Shown in pieces: positions 10,666 through 20,637 of a stretch of 36,846 nucleotides of DNA. The notes under the pieces were generated by a model, which was not told where the DNA came from, ran no database searches, and was given only the letters and a program-made list of their open reading frames with translations. The position numbers were made by a program, and so were the translations under genes. The stretch comes from Acanthaster planci (lineage: Eukaryota; Echinodermata; Asteroidea; Valvatida; Acanthasteridae): NCBI RefSeq assembly GCF_001949145.1, contig NW_019091373.1:2553993-2590838 (forward strand), in the 5' to 3' direction. The stretch's first letter is position 1; every line of letters starts with the position of its first letter.

Positions 10666-12856
10666 CTCATTAAAAGATCACATACATATTAGAGGACAAT
10701 GAAGCTAACCTACAATGTGTCATCATTCCATTATATTCAGTCTTGGAAACTATACGATTGCTCCCGATTCGAGATCGGCAAGTGGCATCGAAGTGAAATG
10801 ATAGGCCTTTACTAGGTGTCGGATTTCCAGCGGTATGTTTTTTGTATCACACGTTTAAATTACTCATGCCCGGCACTCGTTAGCCAATCACCAAAATCGC
10901 CGTGTCATACTCACACAATTTTTCTCAACCGCCTGTATATTTCAAGGCCTTCGAGGAATTTGTTGTGGGCTTTGTCTTTCAGTTTAGAAAATATAACGAC
11001 CTAATATTATTTGAACACTCGTACCCCCAGAAAAGAAAGACAACAAGATATCCCGAAACAATGCAAATGACTTTATCTAAAGTTGCCCGATTGTGAATTA
11101 CTTAATGCAAATGGTATGGAAAAAATTTATTAGGTCAAGCATTATCAAGGCAGATCCAGGTTCATTAGTTATGCTGAACAAGAACATAATAGGACCATGG
11201 CCCCTGTGTCCCTTTGGATGTCTTTTCCTATGGTGTTCTCATATCTGCCATCTCGGATCTTTCATCTCGGATTGTACCTATAGTTCCGCCAGTTGGTATA
11301 TTATTACAAAGTGATAAAAAAAAAACTTGTCACAATCAGTAAATGCACACCTGTTTTTCTCCCTCCATTTTAAAAATCTGAACCGAGCCATTCATTTGTT
11401 TTTTGGATGAGTATCGTCGTCTGGCAAATAATCTATTAAAAAAAATGAATCCTTTCCAAATGAACTGACTGAAATTTCATGCTCCCCGGAGATGTACACT
11501 CAACTCCTTTGTATTCAACGTTGGTTCTGTGTTGTGATGTGGGCGTTTGATTTTTTTTTGCGGATGGACCACACTGTGTGGAATCGCTCACTTAAAAAAA
11601 GGGGTGCATTTTTTCAATTTTTCTTCGCAAACCTTCCATTATCAGTTGCAATTTTACTTACCAGCTCAGCTGTTCTACAAAGAGATGATCAAGACCTGGT
11701 GACCACTATAATTAAACACCGTGAAGAGTTTGAAGGTGGAGTGCCTTCTATGTGCTCTCCGAATCCACAGGGGAAATAACATGCAGTGCCAGTCCACACT
11801 GTACTGGCTCACCTCTCGGTGAATTCCCATGCACTGATTAATGCGCCTGTCTCTGCTTGCCGGCAAAAAAATCAATATTGTCTTCGCACACGCGACATCA
11901 GGCTTCAAGGCGGCTAATTAAAGAAGCCCACTTCCATCAGTTAAAACGGTATCTCCCGTCCAGTGGGGGCCATGTAGAAATAAATTTGTCAGTTGAAAAC
12001 ACGTATACTTCATAAGCATTCCTTTGGGGTGAAAAAGAAAAACCGGACTATGGGGAGGGGGTCGTTTCCCCCGTACCCGACTCAATATACTTTGCACGTT
12101 TGTTACGCAACATAAAGACGCAAGGAAATACAACGTTTGAAAATTCAAGACAAAGTTTTCCCGTGGCATTTTTTAAAAGGACGGTCGTTTTCAGGGGCAG
12201 ACACGTTTTAAATTGGTCAGTCATGTTACACAAAGCTGAAATCTGGTTTGCGAACCTTCTCGTGGGAACTCCCAAGAGGTAACAGATGGACACGGCTGCC
12301 GGGCGGCGCCGCTGTCTAATGAAGGCGAAGGCGAGTTAAATCAGAGCGGGCCCAGTTTCGCGGAAATGCACCGTACTCTGCCACTGAGAGGGAACACTCG
12401 GCGGTAAATCGACGCTTCACCTGACGGGAAGGCCGGCACAGTGAATTGATTGCCCGACTAGAAATGCGCCGACAGGCGCTAATCAAAAACGTATTCGCCG
12501 GCATACGTGTCCCCGAATGAGTGCCAGCTCACGATGTTGCTGCTTTTACCGCCCCTAAAATGCTCATGAAAATAAAATTATTATTCACAAATTCAAATAT
12601 GTTCCGCAAAAGTGGATGGCAAATCAAGAACATAGCTCTCAGACAGTGAGTCTCCAAACTCAGTACGGCAGCCTGACGCTATGAAATTCAAATTATTGGT
12701 CCCCAACAAAACATGACTTTTAAATACGCACCTGATTTTCACGATAAATGTATTAACACATAAATTGCATTTGACCGTAGTGATTAATCCCACCAAACCT
12801 CAGGATGACAAACCCGGTACCATTCTTTTGCTTATTGCTTTACATGGAAGACCTTA
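10666..12856. other. Non-coding stretch
   Basis: Only short frames, the longest about 95 codons near 11492, none recognisable. I see no repeat structure beyond the SINE to the left and the hAT-type element to the right. Confidence 0.55.
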
Positions 12857-12864
12857 TTTGTTAG

Positions 12865-13070
12865 CAGAGGCGTAGCCACGGGGGGGGACGTGCCCCTCCC
12901 CATTCCCAGTGCCCGAGATGCCCCCCCCACTGAAAAAAACAGACGAATGGATATTGAACAAGGCTAACAAAAACATGCCCCAAAAGCCACATCACTGAAA
13001 GCTGGTGCCCCTCCCCAAGATGCTGGTGCCTCTTTGTGCCCCCCTTAGTGAAATCTAGGCTACGTCACTG
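12865..13070. mobile_element. hAT-type MITE 1 with 8-bp target duplication
   Basis: 206 bp with ends CAGAGGCGTAGCC and GGCTACGTCACTG, which are complementary at 11 of 13 positions. It is flanked by TTTGTTAG (12857-12864) and TTTCTTAG (13071-13078), matching at 7 of 8 positions. CAGTGGCGTAG-like ends with 8-bp duplications are characteristic of hAT elements. The interior has G and C runs and CCCCTCCCC repeats, and no coding sequence. Confidence 0.85.
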
Positions 13071-13456
13071 TTTCTTAGTACTTCGAAGCTATATGTACAT
13101 TGCAGTTCAAAACTCTCATGGAACGAATGCTACTGTTGAGGTTAAAAACTTAAAAACTTTACTGGCTTCGGGCCCTCTCTAAACTGCAAGTTGGCAGCAT
13201 TGGTATTTCCCTTTGCAGTATGGGTTTCGACGATCGGTAGAGGGTGCAGGGAATTACTCACCACACCCTTACCTCACTTTGCGCTGACTCAGTGTCTCCA
13301 CGGAGGTAGTAATGTGTGCTGGCATTTGCCACCCCATCCCCCTCCCTGTCCCGTCTCCCGTCGTTTGAGAAACGATCGACCGACATCAGCGCAAAACAGC
13401 ACCTATGACCAGGAAGTCTAAATGGCGCTATCTAGACAAATCTTGGTCTGGTCCCC

Positions 13457-13470
13457 GTCCCTATAGGGAC
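13457..13470. repeat. 14-bp perfect palindrome
   Basis: GTCCCTATAGGGAC is its own reverse complement. A related string, TATAGGGACTGATAC, recurs near 14837. No known binding site is assigned. Confidence 0.5.
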
Positions 13471-13780
13471 CGATACAGCTGCGGTTCAGCGAGTGCGATT
13501 AGCCCTGGTGATTTGGATGCTCAATATTTTAATTTTTTGTCAGGCCATTGGCAATGGAATACTTTTCAACGGGAGGCGAATTAAACACAAGTACCTATCC
13601 TTGCTAAGCCTTTGTTGGTCGCAGTGTACATTAGTCGGGTACAAATCAAATACAGGGAGGGAATAATTCAATAGAAGCCATTTTCAATTTGCGTACACTT
13701 GCGCGCTGATATCAAGGAAGGAAAAAAATCCCTTCTTACTGAATTGTGAGGAGACGGGGCTGAGGAGACGTGATCGAGTT

Positions 13781-13913
13781 GTCAAAGACCGACCACAGTT
13801 CAATTACTCTCGCACCTTGGAATTTATGTTCAGAAGCAAGGCACGTCAAAGATCAACCACAAATCAAATTGATTGTTGCCACCTTGCTCCAAGTTTGTCA
13901 GAGTAGCAAGCAC
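13781..13913 (+). repeat. Imperfect tandem duplication, units of 64 and 69 bp
   Basis: Unit 1 (13781-13844) and unit 2 (13845-13913) both begin GTCAAAGA(C/T)C(G/A)ACCACA. They share CACCTTG in the middle and end AGCAAG(G)CAC. Just before them, GAGGAGACG also occurs twice. The units have diverged, so this is not a recent event. Confidence 0.6.
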
Positions 13914-16833
13914 ATGAGTGCAAAGCAAAGCTTAGAACTCGGTTGACTGCGATCCTTTAACAAAGTTCTAATGAGTCGCGGCCGATCGCTGTTTGTCCGT
14001 GGCAGTGCGCCCTCACAAGGTATGTTTTCAACCTGGTCAAGACGAGTCACATGAGGGCCCACTAATAGGTTCCCTGCAGGTTGAAGATCAGTACATAAGC
14101 TGCCATAAACACCAGTGATAAATACCCCCACTTAAAAAAATCAGGAAACTACAAGTTTTTCAGGTGTTCAAAACACATATGAAATTAAAGCTCATTTCCT
14201 GATCTTTCATTTTCCTTTCAAGTTTCAGTGGCTTAATAACCGATGAGGTTTGAAGATACTGTGGCGGTCTCGCCTTCGTCCTTGTAGTCTGCTACCCGGT
14301 CGGGCCAGCCCACGTCAGCGAGCGGTCTAGCTTTAGAAGGCCAGTAACGCCGATTCGTTTTGGCGGCAGTTAACCACCTGGCCCGTAGCACACCACTCGT
14401 GGCAACCAAACCCAAGGGTCAGTTTTAGCCTCGACGAACGGGGACAATATATAACGACTGGGCAGGTGCAGTTGATGCAGGGCCACACTTCTTCCGTTTT
14501 CACAACAACAAGCGCCTTCACAGAGGCGCTTCATCTAAGTCACAACTATATTGTTCTCCGGCACAACAACGTTTTGAAATTACATGTAAATTTCTGATTC
14601 TTTCAGGATTCGAAATGGACAGTCATCAATATTGACTTACTATCAATGCGACAATTGGATTGGTGATCAGTAAGGTGATTTATGTCTTGATTATTTACAT
14701 TACTATGCCAATCTCACACTTGAGTACAGTGCCTCTTTTCCACGCTTACACACAATTAGATCGTCAAAAACACCAGTTTACTCAGGTCGACCACCAGGTG
14801 GGAAAAGAGAGCGAGTCACGCCTGCTGCGCGTCTTTATAGGGACTGATACGCTTAATTGGTACACTGAAATAATTATACAAACAGACATATAGCAGCCGG
14901 GAACCACCAATGGTTCACTTACAATCCGAAAAACCGGTATTGATACTGCATTGCGTTACAACATTTCTTTCCACAGACAATCAACCCTCAAAACAGTCAA
15001 AAGGCCCATCGCCATTTTGAAAATCAATGCCTACACTCCATTGTATAAAATAGAGCAATTTGGAGGACCCTGTTTGGTCCGATACTTTCAGAAATATAAG
15101 CTGGCAGTCCTGTTGGTAGATGCAATCCGCCTCCTTTACAAACTGTCCAGTCCACGTGGCAAAAAATGCTCTAACAGCAGATAATTTTTGTCAGCCAAAA
15201 AATCGTGATTTGGTCCGCGCAGGCAATGTTGGGCCTATTTATTGGCCTGCAACCTGCAGGGTGCACCTATGTAATTAGGCCAGAAATCTGTCCGCCAAGT
15301 TCATTCATAAAAGTAATACACTGGAGAGATTATTAGAAAGTTCTGAGAGTCATGGAATTGGGGAATTGAAGAAATATCGCACTAAACCTCTGGCCTGGAC
15401 TTTGGGCTTCCAATTCTGAGCAATTTGGATGCAATCTGGTCAGAAAGTGGTACTTTTGAACCATTTTGCATTTCGAAACGGTAAGTTTTCCCAGTTGGGA
15501 AATATCCTTTGTTTTAGGGGTGATCATACTTTGGGTGAGAATATCTCAAAAAGTCATCGGTCAACCCACCAAAACTTTAATAAAAGAATATGAAAGACGA
15601 CTAGGTCGATCATCATTTTTCTGCGCAACCTTAAACACCTGTGAGAGTTGTGAGTTCCTCGTTCTAAGGGCGCTGCACTTCAGTCTACTGTTGCTGCACT
15701 CCTCGTTTCGTGTTTCAAAATGGCCACTCTACAGAAGGATGGGCTATATTGGGAGTTTTTTCAAATCATGTTACCCATAGCTCTCAAGCTCTCACTTGCA
15801 GTCGGCATATAACTTATCCAGATTTGATACAGAATACAAATGGATATTAAAGCGCAGGAATATGACTGATTTTAAAGTGTTACATTATGACTAGCCTTTA
15901 TTGGGGTTTGTTTTGCTGAGGCGACAGGTCGTGCTCACTGTAAGTCGATTTTGTAGACTCGTAACTATAATGTCTGTGCTTTGTTCAACACTCTGTAATT
16001 CAGGTGTACCACCTGTGTGCGTCTCATGGTGATGTCCCTTTCTGTACAGCCACGATTTCGTGTGATTATCGGCGACGAGCATCTACCTTTACAATTGAGA
16101 GATGCCAGAATGACGAAGTAGCCTCGAAAACTGGCAACATAAGCTTAGCTGTGTGGTGTAACGCCGTACTCTTTATTGAAATATATAAAATTTAAAGTGA
16201 CATGAGGCTTGCCACCAAATATTCATGGGACTACTATAATTATCTGGGGCCGACTGGAATGTTATGGAAATACACAAGATGTAGAATACTAACTGAACAA
16301 ATGAACTCCTGCCAAGAAATATTGCGAATCAAGTCTCATTACATGAATTTCTTTTATCTCGTAAATAATAATATTCGTTGCCAGAAATGGCATAAGCGTC
16401 GCTAGAGGTAAGAGGGGTCGGTGCAAAATGGCAAAACCATAGATGACTAACGCTCGTATAATCAGTCATGACAGTTTCTGTAATACTGACGTTGAAATCG
16501 AGTCCTTTATTATACCATGCTACTAGCTTGCCGCCGCTAACGTCGTTGCCTGTTCGCGGGGAACCTTTTACTCGATGGAGATCAACATTGCAAACCTGTC
16601 CATGGAAAAGTGATATACATTTGGATATCTCAACTCAGCTGTTATAATCATGCAGGGTAATTTTGCCACCGGTATTCACTACAGTGGAAGTAATCAATTG
16701 CATTGCTTTCCTCTGATTGGGAGAAGCATACACAAAATGTCATGAAAGTTATACTCGATGGTAGCGCGACGCATGAGGGCAATATACTTTACTAGGAGCC
16801 CGACACGGACATCTGTGGAGCCTGAGTTGTTTC
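13914..16833. other. Non-coding stretch
   Basis: Short frames only; the longest, 104 codons at 15466-15780, has hydrophobic patches but no known family. It contains the 14510 hairpin. Confidence 0.55.
14510..14531. repeat. Short perfect hairpin
   Basis: AAGCGCCT and AGGCGCTT form an 8-bp stem around a TCACAG loop. It is not a histone 3' stem-loop, because loop and stem lengths differ and no histone gene is near. Confidence 0.45.
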
Positions 16834-17005
16834 TAGAGAGAGTTGCGACATGAGTGTCTCAATTGTTGGAACCAAAATGGTGGATTATGCGTCAGTGCAC
16901 ATGGACAATTAGCACACAATAGCTGTTTGTCGTACTGCTCAAAATTTTATTCATTGTGAACAGCCATTTTGGTTCCAAAGTTTGAAGCTGGCGCTACTCT
17001 CTCTA
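16834..17005. mobile_element. MITE-like inverted-repeat element
   Basis: 172 bp with exact inverted blocks at both levels: TAGAGAGAG (16834-16842) against CTCTCTCTA (16997-17005), and TTGGAACCAAAATGG (16866-16880) against CCATTTTGGTTCCAA (16964-16978). The sequence between the blocks is less conserved. The ends lie next to TA, compatible with a TA target. It lies about 1.1 kb downstream of the GPCR stop codon. Confidence 0.65.
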
Positions 17006-18104
17006 TATATTATGCAGCTCTGCTAGGAGCTTGATTCCTTATCTGTAGCAGTGGCGCTGATAGGAGAAGAATTAATTCACTCGTTCCCGTCGGCTGAAAA
17101 AGCAAGGCGACAGGGGGGCCACGCCTATGTTGATCTGTGTTAAAACTAGTCATTACCATGAAGCTCTTTCTGTTTTAAATCCAACCCAAGGCAATCAATT
17201 TGTTTGGTGCGAAAGTTTTGAAACGTCATCTTTTTTTATAAACTTTAGTCATATATCACAAGCCTCATAACATTTAATTTGGCTGTCGACAAATTAATCA
17301 AGCTTCGACAATTAATCACAGGGCAGAAAGAACCCTCGGCACACGACGACAGCTATATACACAATGACATTCCGCCAGTTTACACCAACATCCTTTGGGT
17401 ATAGTATGACGATACGCGGGAACCAATTGCCCTGAAAAAAGTGCTATATTCAGATGAGCAGTTGTCTGCATTCAAGTCCATAATTAGGAGTAATGTTCTT
17501 GATTCAAAACAGTAATTGTAAAGTTTACTCTCGATACACAATCCTAGATGTGTGAATCCCAAAGGGATTCGCTTATGTTACCATCAACATCATGATTCAT
17601 CCTCCCTGTCAAGCATTCGACATAAATCCCCTCCCAAAATGTAAAGGGATTTCAGAGTTCATTTAGGGCCTATCGACGTTTATGGCATTCTAGAAGAATA
17701 GATATGGGGCACGAGCAACTATAAGTTATCTGCAAATACGGCCCGCATGGCGACACATCGGTAGCCATCTTTGGGGCGCGTCCATTCTGTTCCGCAGGAT
17801 TACTCATGGCTGTGTGCACTTACTGACAAAGAACAAAGTCAGATCTGAGATGACTGCTGTGTGATTGCAGAGTTTCACATATAACCCATCGGGTACCGTA
17901 TTGGAAATTCTGAAAAGGCACATTTCAGAGAGCTCGTGCAAATATCAATTGTGAGAAACATTTAGAACCTTTTGCTCAGTATTTCATCAAATCAAGGTAT
18001 TTTTTCATTTAAATTTTACCTCGTGTACTTACGGCCAAGAAAACCATGACCAAGGATACTCTAATGGATTTTGACTGTTCTGATGGATAAAACTCTTGCC
18101 CTCT
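17006..18104. other. Region downstream of the GPCR
   Basis: Should include the GPCR 3' UTR. No canonical AATAAA on the minus strand was found within several hundred bases of the stop; an ATTAAA variant lies near 17272. A small direct repeat of TCGACAA(A)TTAATCA is at about 17285-17318. Confidence 0.4.
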
Positions 18105-19067
18105 TCATTGTCTGCAAAAGATGGTTCTTGCTGCTTCTCTGAAGGCTTTGTCTCTAAGTGAGTACACCACCACGTTCAGCCAACTGTAGCAGTACACGCT
18201 AAATTTGGCTACCTCCAGCACATAGGTGGACACAGGCCGGCCAGTGATTGCTAGGATCAAGACGATAGATGCTGGAATGAACGTGACCACATACACGGAC
18301 ACCACCATCAGGAATGTACACAGGGACTTCCTGCGCAAAGCCAGAGATCGGCTTTTGCAGACGTGACGGCCATTTTTGGTAGGTTGATTTGCGCGCCTGC
18401 CGCTGGCGAGTGGAAGGCTGCTCAGACGGACCATCGTCAACTGGCGGACAACGTGACGTCGGACAAGGACGAGGATGCGAGTGTAAATGGCCACGATGGT
18501 GAACAGAGGGATAAATAGGTAAGCACAGACCTGGAGCCACTCGAAGTGGTTGGTAGTATTGACGCTGAAGGACAGGCAAATCCCGAGTTCGTCGTGAAAG
18601 AAATCCGTCATGCCAGCTAGCGTGCCCGAAATGGCGGCATTCGCCCCGCATATCAGCCAGACAGAGGCCATCGCGATGTAGGCCCGTCGCACCGTGACCA
18701 GAGACCGGTGCCGGAATGGGAACTCGATGGCCACGTACCGCTCCACTGTGATCAGGAGCACGTTGAGAAGAGACGTTCCAGAAAACAGCGTGTAGAGTAT
18801 GACGTGGACCACACAGAGAGACTGTTGGGACGTGTCCGTCATATCGACAACCAGCGACAGCAGCTGTACCGGGAGCGTGAAAAAGCCAATTCCAAGATCG
18901 GCAACTGACATGGAAACCACAAAGATACGGGTCACTTTCTTGATATCAGCAGCCCGCCACATGACGACAATACAGAAGACATTGCTCACTATAATGCCGC
19001 TTGTCAGAATGATAATAATCACAATGCGCCATGTCTGAAAAGTTTGGGGCATTGGCGTGACTTCCAT
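18105..19067 (-). CDS. Rhodopsin-like (class A) G-protein-coupled receptor, single exon, orphan
   Basis: A complete 320-residue plasma-membrane receptor with an ATG start at 19067 and seven hydrophobic segments at about 13-37, 46-72, 84-108, 129-150, 177-202, 249-273 and 283-303. Class A landmarks seen: Asn29 (1.50) in SNVFCIVV; Asp57 (2.50) in SVADL; Cys85 at the start of TM3 and Cys164 in loop 2, the usual disulphide; Glu109-Arg110-Tyr111; Trp137 (4.50); Pro187 and Tyr195 in TM5; Pro265 in TM6; Tyr302 in TM7; and a helix 8 starting RDKAFREA, with Cys318 a possible palmitoylation site. Asn170 in NTT is a likely glycosylation site on the second outer loop. The N-terminus is very short (about 13 residues) with no signal peptide. 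CWxP is TFIP and NPxxY is NVVVY. The TM7/helix 8 wording recalls lipid, melanocortin and cannabinoid-type receptors, but the ligand is unknown. Intronless orphan receptors of this kind belong to lineage-expanded families in sea urchins and lancelets. Confidence 0.92.
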   Translation of the reverse strand: MEVTPMPQTFQTWRIVIIIILTSGIIVSNVFCIVVMWRAADIKKVTRIFVVSMSVADLGIGFFTLPVQLLSLVVDMTDTSQQSLCVVHVILYTLFSGTSLLNVLLITVERYVAIEFPFRHRSLVTVRRAYIAMASVWLICGANAAISGTLAGMTDFFHDELGICLSFSVNTTNHFEWLQVCAYLFIPLFTIVAIYTRILVLVRRHVVRQLTMVRLSSLPLASGRRANQPTKNGRHVCKSRSLALRRKSLCTFLMVVSVYVVTFIPASIVLILAITGRPVSTYVLEVAKFSVYCYSWLNVVVYSLRDKAFREAARTIFCRQ

Positions 19068-19079
19068 TCTGTCAACTGA

Positions 19080-19565
19080 AGGTATTTGCTGATCAAGAGG
19101 TCTATCACAGGGTTAAGATTTCTTGGCGTTAATTCCGAACGCCGATTACAAGAGACAGATTCGCCAGACGAAACCTATGCACAATTTGTGAAGGTAACAG
19201 CCCATATATCGTGTCAAAGCGTGTTCCGTGCTGCTTACGCCAATGCCTGTACAAGCTCACAGGGTCCGTTGCACCTATCTGACTGTGCCACCCTCATCAG
19301 TTTTCTGGAATCGATTCCCTCGGTGACAACGGCTGAACATGCACTAATGGAAAAGCAATTCATCAACGAATTACGATCGACTTGTAAGGATGGTGACAAC
19401 CTTTTTAATCACTTTGTCGTTTCAGCGAATAAACCGCTGCGAAATTTACCTCTTACCCAAATAGAGTCGACACAACCCCCGACTCTCTTCCGGGGTCTAC
19501 GTGACCACGACAATAGATTCATCAACGCCGAAGGAGAAGATAAACGCACAGTACTTTTTCTGTAA
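19080..19565 (+). other. Long unassigned open frame divergent from the GPCR
   Basis: A stop-free frame of about 160 codons that begins just upstream of the GPCR start codon on the opposite strand. The predicted peptide is hydrophilic with scattered cysteines, and resembles no family I recognise. It has no ATG near its start (the first codons are TTG CTG ATC; the first Met is about two thirds of the way in), so it could only be an internal exon. An AG lies directly before it at 19080-19081. It would overlap the GPCR 5' UTR. It may simply be a chance frame. Confidence 0.15.
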
Positions 19566-20500
19566 GGCTTTAGTATCAGAGTGTCTCATATATCGTATTC
19601 ACCACCATTAGACCAATTACACGTGTGACTGACTGAGGCTTTTAGTGCCTCGACGTGGAGGGTATCAGTCCGTAATGCCACATACCTTGCTTGTCACTTT
19701 GTGATAGGGTCTCTATGACGATGCAATTTTTCCTTGCTTGATAATTGAAACACAAGCTATCTAATGCCCAATTTTCTAGCCTAGCACTGTACTTAATAAC
19801 TCCAAAGATATTTGATGAACTGTTGCTGATGTTTGGTACCGCGCAAATCCTCAACGCAAATCGAAAAAGTTATTCTTGGTACACACTTTCGTGGTATTGC
19901 CCGGTTTAACAGACGACGTTGGTTTGTATACTCAAACATATAGGTAGCGTTAACTTACACCGAGTGGCCTTCGGACAGGGATGAATCCAGAATCAAATTT
20001 TTGGGAGCCAACATTTTTTGGCGTCGTCACAAATTTGCACGTCTCTTTCTATAATCTTTGCTGATGGGGTGTGGCTAAATTTAGAGGCTCTTTATGCACT
20101 TTTGGTAGGAGGGGTTAAATTGTCCCCCATATCGCGTTTGTTACAATATTTTTCCACAACAATATATGCTGGGGGTGGTCACTGTTGCTCGTTCCCAAGA
20201 TAACTATAGTGCATCGGGTCGCTTTTAAAAACTGTTCACTACGTCACCATTTTCACCAAGTACCACACGACTTATACTAAGCTTCGTGAAATGTTGAAGA
20301 ATCGTGCCAATAGAATTTATTTCCAATAACGAAACCGTGGATTCCCTTCAAAAAAACGTATGGCACTATGGCTCGCAAGCCAGTGACGAAAATGGAGCTT
20401 TGGTCAGATTTAGAAGTAGGAGGAAAACCCTGGAAAATGTTACGGGTGGAGTCTAAAAATCGGGTAAACTGAATGTTCAATCAACACACAAAGGTATCCA

Positions 20501-20637
20501 CCTCGAGCGGAAGCACCCTGTCATCGGTTGAATGGTCGAGAGTTTTTATTTCGTTGGTAGCGGTGCGACCGTTGTGTGCACTGCCTAGCCGTTCATGAAC
20601 CTAAGAAAATAGCGCCCTCTCTTTGTTCAGCTCGAGG
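20501..20637 (+). repeat. Family A repeat, copy 2, with perfect 8-bp inverted ends
   Basis: Starts CCTCGAGCGGAAGCACCC and ends TTCAGCTCGAGG. CCTCGAGC (20501-20508) and GCTCGAGG (20630-20637) are exact reverse complements. It shares TCATCGGTTGAA, GTTGGTAGCG and GCGCCCTCT with the other copies, but lacks about 35 internal bases. Confidence 0.75.

Noticed and set aside
14510-14531. Histone-mRNA-type 3' stem-loop
   Set aside because: 8-bp stem and 6-base loop instead of 6 and 4, and no histone gene nearby.
17048-17135. CAGTGGCGCTGATA ... GGCCACGCCTATG as a further hAT-like element
   Set aside because: The ends do not pair convincingly and there is no matching flank.
18199-18651. 150-codon frame inside the GPCR on the same strand
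   Set aside because: A shadow frame of the receptor, rich in Pro/Arg/His, with no family resemblance.
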